DNA of 64,000 nucleotides from Kwoniella bestiolae CBS 10118. Its lineage: Eukaryota; Basidiomycota; Tremellomycetes; Tremellales; Cryptococcaceae. The stretch's first letter is position 1. Every line of letters starts with the position of its first letter. Location of the stretch: the NCBI RefSeq assembly GCF_000512585.2, contig NC_089248.1, positions 1,178,001 through 1,242,000 of the forward strand. Direction: 5' to 3'. The notes below the pieces were generated by a model. It did no database searches. It was not told where the DNA came from and saw nothing but the letters and a program-made list of their open reading frames with translations. This document shows, one piece after another, positions 57,902 through 64,000 of the stretch. A program made the position numbers and the translations under genes.

Positions 57902-60900
57902 CTACACGTAACCATAGTGATAAAGACCAAAAGCCACTAACAAGACCAAGAAACTGATAGGCATGAGGAGTGGGTACCGTCCAATCTGCGACAGACGATC
58001 AACATCCGATGGCGAAGATGTGAGGAATCGTTGCCCACTGGAAGAGGAAGAGGCAGTACCGAAATCATCCAGAATATTTATATTTTCCTTTGAATCTTCA
58101 TCCCCATTTCCATCATCCCTTTTATCCTCTGCAGAATCTCCTTTACCTTTCTTACTACACCACCACGAACTAGGTTTCATCCACTTAACACAGAACCATA
58201 CCTCCCCCTGGATCTGATAGTATGTCCAAAATGCCCCGCGCAAGATCATTCCCATCGACTGAGCAACTACGTTGATCGAGTTATCCCTCCACACAATCAA
58301 ATTAAGCAACGACGTCAAACCATCGTTCGATCGATCCAATCTGACAAGTTGATCCAGTTGTGATTGCTTTGCGAGGTTCTTCTCCAACATTTCTCTAGTC
58401 CAATGTCGAACGTGATCTTTCCGCTTGATCATCAATTCAATCTTGTAGATCAGATTCTCCAACTCATCCTTCGTACGTTGCTTCTCCTTTCCCATATCTT
58501 GCATACGGTCCTTGGCGAAGGAAATGACAAGTTCGGCTTGCTTGATTGGATCGACCCGTTCTGTACCTGTCGGATCGAGATATGTCCTCCTTGGTCGATG
58601 TCTCAGAGGATGATGCAAATTGGAATGGATAGGTGCCAACGAGGCGTTCAGTGATCCTTTACGGCGCGGGACAAGAGCACTTTGCGATCTTGGTTTTCGG
58701 TTGTTGACGGGACTGGTCCGTTGTCGATTAGCATGAGCATGAGCGAGATCGGATCCGCTATCATGGCTCGTGGTGAATGACCGCAAGGGAGGTAGAGTGT
58801 CACGATGCTCATCGTCTTCTGTGGGCTTAGGACGACCGATGTTACCGTATATAGCACGTAGGGGATCGATACCAGACCAATCGAGTTCTATATTAGCAGC
58901 GATAGACGCTTCGTCCCGCACAAAGTCGATTTGGAACAAGTATTGACGGATTGCATCGTCAACGCTTGAAATGTTGGCGTTGACGTTTTCCAGCTTCTGG
59001 CGAGCAGCATCGAGGTGTCTGGCAAAACACATTATAGTCAGCTTGAAAATTCAATCCACACTCCTGCAAGAAGTCCGCTTCAACCCATCTTGAAACTGTG
59101 CCAAAGCAAGAAGTTCAACCTCGAAGTAGCATAAGAGATCAACTCACCCAACTCGCTCCGCATAAATCTCACCCTCCAACTTCCTAATCCTCTCCCTAGC
59201 CTCAATTTCCAGTTGCGTCCTCCTATCGACTTCCGCCTGTCTTTCCCTAAAGGCAGACTCCCTCAACAAAGCAGCTTCCAGAGCCAAGAGTTCCTGCTCT
59301 CTTTCATCCTGTTTGACCTTCCCATTACTGTTCGTTGCGAGACTAGCTTCAGATCGTCGGTAAAGCTTATACGTATGATCATCGAACGACGACAACACCC
59401 TTTGACCCTTCAAGAACAATTTACGTAGATGAAATTCCTTGTCTTTGGAATATTCTTCATCTGTAAATTCCCCTGCTGCTCCACCGGGTGTGCCGTGTCT
59501 TCTGAACAGACCATTATTATCCCGGGTACGACCAAGGGAGGAATTGACGGTTGTCCGACTAGGTTTGTTTGACATTGGCGTATGATGATGATGATGATGA
59601 TGATGATTGTAGGTATCGCCCATCACATGGGGGGAAGGAGCCGAGTCCGATCGATTGTGGTTGTATGTCCGGGGCTTCGTATCTTCGATATGCTGAGTTT
59701 CACCTTCATCTCTTGATGGACCATGATTACGCTGCTTCTTAGCTACATTTGACAATTTCTCGAATGGTTGTTTGAGGGCGTGTGTGAGTGATGTTGGTCC
59801 AACGGCACTCAGACTTTGATGAGTACGATGAGTGAGCTAAAACATCGTCAAATTGTCAGCGAGGCATGGACTAGGACTTGACAGAGCGGAAAGGACACAG
59901 GTACTCACTCGATGCTTAGAGGGCACACCAAGGTGTCCATTGGTCTCAATACTATTTGATCGAGTTAGAGGAACATTGTCATCCCCAATGATACCTTCCA
60001 CATCCATTAGAGAAGCATTACTAGCCGTCTTGACTCCCATGCGATGTCGATGCGATTTCTTACTACTATCAGCGATGGAGCTTTGGTCGTCTTTCCTCGA
60101 TCCTGGTCTCCCGTTATGTCCCGAGGTATCCGGCTGGGGAGAAAACGCTCTATCTTCGTCTTCGGTCAAAACCTCTACATCCGGATGCGACCTTCTAGGA
60201 GGGATGAAGTAGTTGACTTGTCCCTTTGCAGTCTTGTAATTGACAATATCATCCACCGAATATCCCCATCCCTTCTCATAGCGTCGTTTGTCATCGTGAC
60301 CTTTCTTCTCCGTGGATTTTCTTAGGGACCCTAACGAGACCGATCGATTGCTTTCTACGGATTTCCGAGGGCCGTATCTGCTGGAGGAACCGACACTCAT
60401 CGGACTGGTATGCATGTTTCCTCCAAAGTGGTTTGCTCGAGTCAGACTATGAGGCGAAGCATGATTGGTGAAACCAGATGTGTCGCTCTTGTTGGAATGC
60501 TGATAATCATGCTGCTGTTCTTGTTCCCAGCGTAGACGCGCTTCAGTCTGTTCTTCAGTCTTGATCCTCCACCTGATCACCGCAAGAGGATTCAGTTTGG
60601 GTGGATCGTCTACACCTTCGTAGACGTGGGAGTAGAATGCGCGTAATCTCGCTCCTTCCGTGTAGGCTAGTCGTTCGGCAGAGGGATGGGCGGCCACTTG
60701 GGTTAATGCACGAAATCGACGTTCTGTTCCAAGCCATGAAATCAGCTGTCTGGCACGGTGGCCATCATAATTACCATGACAAGATGGTGACATACCCTGA
60801 GCAAGCTCTTCATCCCTTCTTTCCTGCTCCAACCTCCTCCTCTCTACATCCCTTTCGTACTTTTCTCTCTCACGCGCTTTATCCTCTTCCTTCTGCTTAT

Positions 60901-62899
60901 CGGTCCTATGATCCTTATGAAGTAGGTGGTGGTCATGTTTGTTTGGTGCTTCTGGCGCTTTCTTTTTGCCTATATGGAATATATTACTGAGACGACTTTT
61001 CTTCTCCTTCTCTTTCCCTTCCTTACTCGATTTGTCCGACACAGTGGGTGCTAGAGAAGGCAAGGCGGTCGAATCGTTCTCCGTAATAGCCGGAAGCCCA
61101 TCACTGACATCGTCCAGTTCCTGTTCTGGACTTCCTTCATCCACCGACGGAACAGGTAAATGATGGGTAAAAGGTACATGGCCCCCTTGACCGTCCGACA
61201 TCATTCCTGCCTTTGAGCTTGCTCTTCTCCTGTGCAAAGCCTGCATCTCGGGAGAAGGATGACTATCTATACTTTGTCTCTGGCGGGGTGATGAGCCCCA
61301 TGTCGATCGCGTAGGAGGAGCGACAGTGCTCGCTACAGACATTGTCCTTTCCCTACCATGATTATCTGAGCTTGTAAGTGCAGGAGGTGCAGAGACGAGA
61401 TACGGTGAGCGATGTGTCGGTTGTTCTGCGCCGGGAGAGGTGGGTCTGGTAGTTGGTGGGGAGAAGAAGACCGAGTTTGACCAGTCATTGAGGTTTGCAG
61501 GTCGACTGGCAGGTGCATGAGGTGAATTCATGAGTCGCAAGGCGGAAGATACGTCAGAGTCACTAAGGAGGTTACGCAGTTGCTCTGTATCACTCGACAA
61601 ATTAGCGGAAGACTCCACAGTAAAATAATTCTGGACATATAGATCGGACCCACCTGGATTCAAAGCCATATCCTGGACACCTCCAATCCCCAAACCCAAA
61701 CTAGCAGCTAAATCGCCCCGTTTCTTAGCGCTTTCCCTCTCTTTTCCTTTTGATATCTTGCTTCCCTCGGGGCTATTGCTCCTCTCTTTCAGCATCTCTA
61801 GACTCCTTCCTCTAGATATCTGGGATTTGCCATTCGGTGCAGGGATAGTCGATTCTATAAGTGGAGAGGATCTAGCGGTTGACATTCTACTTGATCTGGG
61901 GGAAGATCCATTCTGTATGCCGAAATAAGAGTCTGACTTGGAATTGGGTAATTGAGGGGTGATCTTGGGTGGAGAAGCGGTCGATCGATAAGATAACATC
62001 CTAGAGGGTGGTAGGGGTTCTTTCGACGATCGCTTCTTAGGTCTTTTGTATTCATCTTTTTCTTTCTCTTTTTCCTTTTCCTTCCTTCGTTTCAAATCTC
62101 GACTTGTCCCACTAGCATCGGAGTTCTGTCTTTCTCTCCCTGTTGGACCTAATAGACTTTTCGCTCTGGGTCTACTAGGTCCTGCTGTGGCATTTTCAGA
62201 TTGATACGGTGTGTTCCCCCCTGTACCTGTACCAGTGTCTTTGGTTGACTGATCGGTAGTCGATTCATCTCCTTCACTATCACTGCTAGTCTCAAAACCA
62301 CCTGTCACCCTTGACGCCCTCTTGCCATGGGCTATCATCGATCCTGATCGATGTCTAGAGCTGGAAGGTAAGGTTTCAGACCATACTCTCCTATCTTGAG
62401 ATGATCTATTCTTCGGTAAGCCAGGTCTGGCTGACGTAGGGGAATCGGTCGGAAAAGGCTTCATGAATGAGCTCGAAGATGAGTTGGTAGACAGCAAAGG
62501 TGCGGATTTAGGTGGTGAGGGTATCGTCGAATTGTGCAAGGTGGAGGGATGAACCGGCTGATATGAATTACCATTCACCATATTTGCAGATCCAGGTCCA
62601 GTTCCAATAGGATGAGCAGGTTTCAGTGATGATTTGGATGAGCTTCGTGATGGAGATGGTTTGGAAGCAGGCAATTGAGCTTGATCTTCGAGATCGAAAT
62701 GAACTGTTGAATTTCTGGATGATACTGAGTCTGAATGAGGTCTATTACGATGTATCGAGGTGGATGTGGAAGATCGATTGATCCCGTTGGATGATGATGT
62801 TGTTATAGATTCGCTATTGAGGGAGATGAGGGGAGGTGGAGGAGGTGCTCTCAAGCTTGAAGATGCCATGGCGGACGGTCTCGTTTCCGACGTTGACAT
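57902..62899 (-). CDS. Large low-complexity, coiled-coil, tail-anchored protein (possibly Mtc4-like)
   Basis: Four exons (60796-62899, 59909-60723, 59148-59836, 57902-59018) encode 1574 residues. The first ~650 residues are Ser/Pro/Thr/Arg-rich and disordered. A charged coil then precedes RFRALTQVAAHPSAERLAYTEGARLRAFYSHVYEGVDDPPKLNPLAVIRWRIKTEEQ and the block YEKGWGYSVDDIVNYKTAKG..YFIPPRRSHPDVEV. Another coiled coil (residues about 1130-1250; REQELLALEAALL, RERIRKLEGEIYAERVGHLDAARQKLENV) and a single terminal membrane helix (LLMPISFLVLLVAFGLYHYGYV) follow. The LNPLAVIRWR block recalls fungal maintenance-of-telomere-capping protein 4, but I am unsure. The start is the first ATG in frame; upstream frame lacks ATG. 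Confidence 0.7.
59581..59608. repeat. Trinucleotide (ATG/CAT) repeat coding for a His tract
   Basis: A run of TGATGA on the plus strand encodes eight consecutive His residues in the large protein. It may be length-polymorphic between strains. Confidence 0.7.
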
Positions 62900-64000
62900 G
62901 AGGGTGTTTGTTCCTGATTTAGCGGACTGAGCATCATCTTCTGAAATTGTGATAGGGGGGAGTATCGTGATGAGATGTGAAGTGGGTCGAGAATTGAACG
63001 GCGAGTTTGGTCGAGCAGGATGGGGGATGACCAAGCGTTGATGGATGATGAGAGATACACAGGTGAGTAGAGTGAAGTATTTGATTTAATATGGATGAGC
63101 ACAGCTAGCTTTTGACAAATAAATGCATTTTGTTGTCAATGTCGTCAGCCTTATCAACGTGCTGTCTTGGTGAAAGGGGAGTTTCAACCACGTGGCTCAA
63201 CTGCTGCGTATAATGCGTCACACACAACAGGTAATCCCTTTTCTTGTGGTTCCTAATCCCTAACACCTTATGGTGATACCCCTGAACCCGTCCTTTTGAG
63301 AATTCGTTATCGTTTCACTCGATTCCTTATTCTTTCTAATGAGGGGTCTCCACTTTGATCCTAAAATCGTAATGGGAATAACAAATGATCCTTAATCCTT
63401 ACTTTACCCTGGTCGTGTGTTGATGATCCCGTGACTTTGTGCTCTGCTTACACCGGCCCGCCCACCGACCTGACCTGACCCCACAAAAGCCAACTTGCTC
63501 AACTTGCTTATGAGAGCAGAGGAATCTCCCTCCCAATCACTCACTCTCTGTGATAAATCCCGAAGTGCTACTTGCTACATCTGCTGGTACTGGTACAGTG
63601 ATACGCCGAAGGGTTATTATGGGTCATACTCTTACTGGTAGATGCTGTCATATCGAAATCGACGCATAACCCCAAAATACAACCAGCACCATCTTACTGC
63701 TGTTATAACATCCATCCAACTTCTATCTTTGTGTGTATACATAGCTCCATACAATCCCAATACCACCAAAGGACCTTTGTCACCAACGCTTCCAGCTCAT
63801 TATATTCCCCTCATTCCCTCATCACCGGATTTCGCCGCGGTTGCCAAGCTGAACCTTCGCAAAAAGTCAAGCTGGATACAACTACCAGGAATTAGGATTC
63901 GAGAGATCTATTGCACTCGCAGCAGATCTACCATCACGCTTAAGAGGGTATAAGACCACTAGCAATACATGGACATCCATCATCTGTAGACCCCTTTCTC
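62900..64000. promoter_or_regulatory. Right-hand intergenic region, promoter of the large gene
   Basis: 1.1 kb to the window edge. Contains CACGTG at 63189-63194, 290 bp upstream of the large gene's start. A plus-strand frame 63642-63953 (103 codons) lacks recognisable features. A gene beginning to the right of the window cannot be excluded. Confidence 0.4.

Noticed and set aside
59853..61163. Plus-strand frames opposite the large protein
   Set aside because: Antisense shadows of Ser/Arg/Leu-rich low-complexity coding sequence.
63642..63953. 103-codon plus-strand frame at the right edge
   Set aside because: No recognisable motif or hydrophobic pattern and not enough flanking sequence to test splicing; could be a first exon but cannot be supported.

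Overview
This is nuclear DNA of a basidiomycete yeast, most likely from the Tremellales (Cryptococcus/Kwoniella type). Genes are dense on both strands and almost every one is broken by several 50-75 nt GT-AG introns, mostly with gtgagt-like donors and gctgac-like branch points. Protein content agrees: a velvet regulator, a one-chain betaine-lipid synthase, a succinate/fumarate carrier and a Brix-domain ribosome factor. I rebuilt gene models by joining frames at GT/AG sites and, where feasible, checking that exon lengths sum to whole codons. I see no tRNA, rRNA, CRISPR array or intact transposon.

Layout. 0-13 kb: a 5'-truncated FHA + G-patch protein, SFC1 carrier (-), RAB4 GTPase (-), FKBP2-type ER prolyl isomerase (+), an octamer microsatellite, a DUF3074 START-like protein (-), a SIW14-type phosphatase (+) and an RBBP4/HAT2-type WD40 histone chaperone (-). 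13-26 kb: ATP synthase subunit e (-), COPI beta subunit SEC26 (+), the Golgi GRASP protein GRH1 (+), a GCK-III Ste20 kinase (+) and a von Willebrand A-domain protein (+). 25.7-29.1 kb: a PRMT3 arginine methyltransferase locus (-) interrupted by a 1.28-kb internal tandem duplication with frameshifts. 29.7-40 kb: a larger VWA paralogue carrying ubiquitin-interacting motifs (+), a membrane alpha/beta hydrolase (+), BRX1 (-) and TGS1 (+) head to head, and RRG7 (-). 40-51.5 kb: primase PRI1 (-), a PHO86-like ER protein (+), a velvet protein (-), a 3-kb gap without a convincing gene, and a P-loop kinase with an RGG tail (-). 51.9-64 kb: an NAD(P)-binding oxidoreductase (+), BTA1 (+) and a 1574-residue tail-anchored coiled-coil protein (-).

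Most genes are unrelated housekeeping functions, but some connections can be read. Secretory-pathway genes (RAB4, FKBP2, SEC26, GRH1) cluster in the left half. PHO86-like and BTA1 both belong to phosphate homeostasis, and both promoters carry Pho4-type E-boxes (one CACGTG; four CACGTT). PRI1 has two MluI cell-cycle boxes, as expected for an S-phase gene. The points most worth a second look are the PRMT3 duplication (possibly an assembly fault), the UIM-VWA protein with Rpn10-like parts in reversed order, and the VWA paralogue pair flanking PRMT3.
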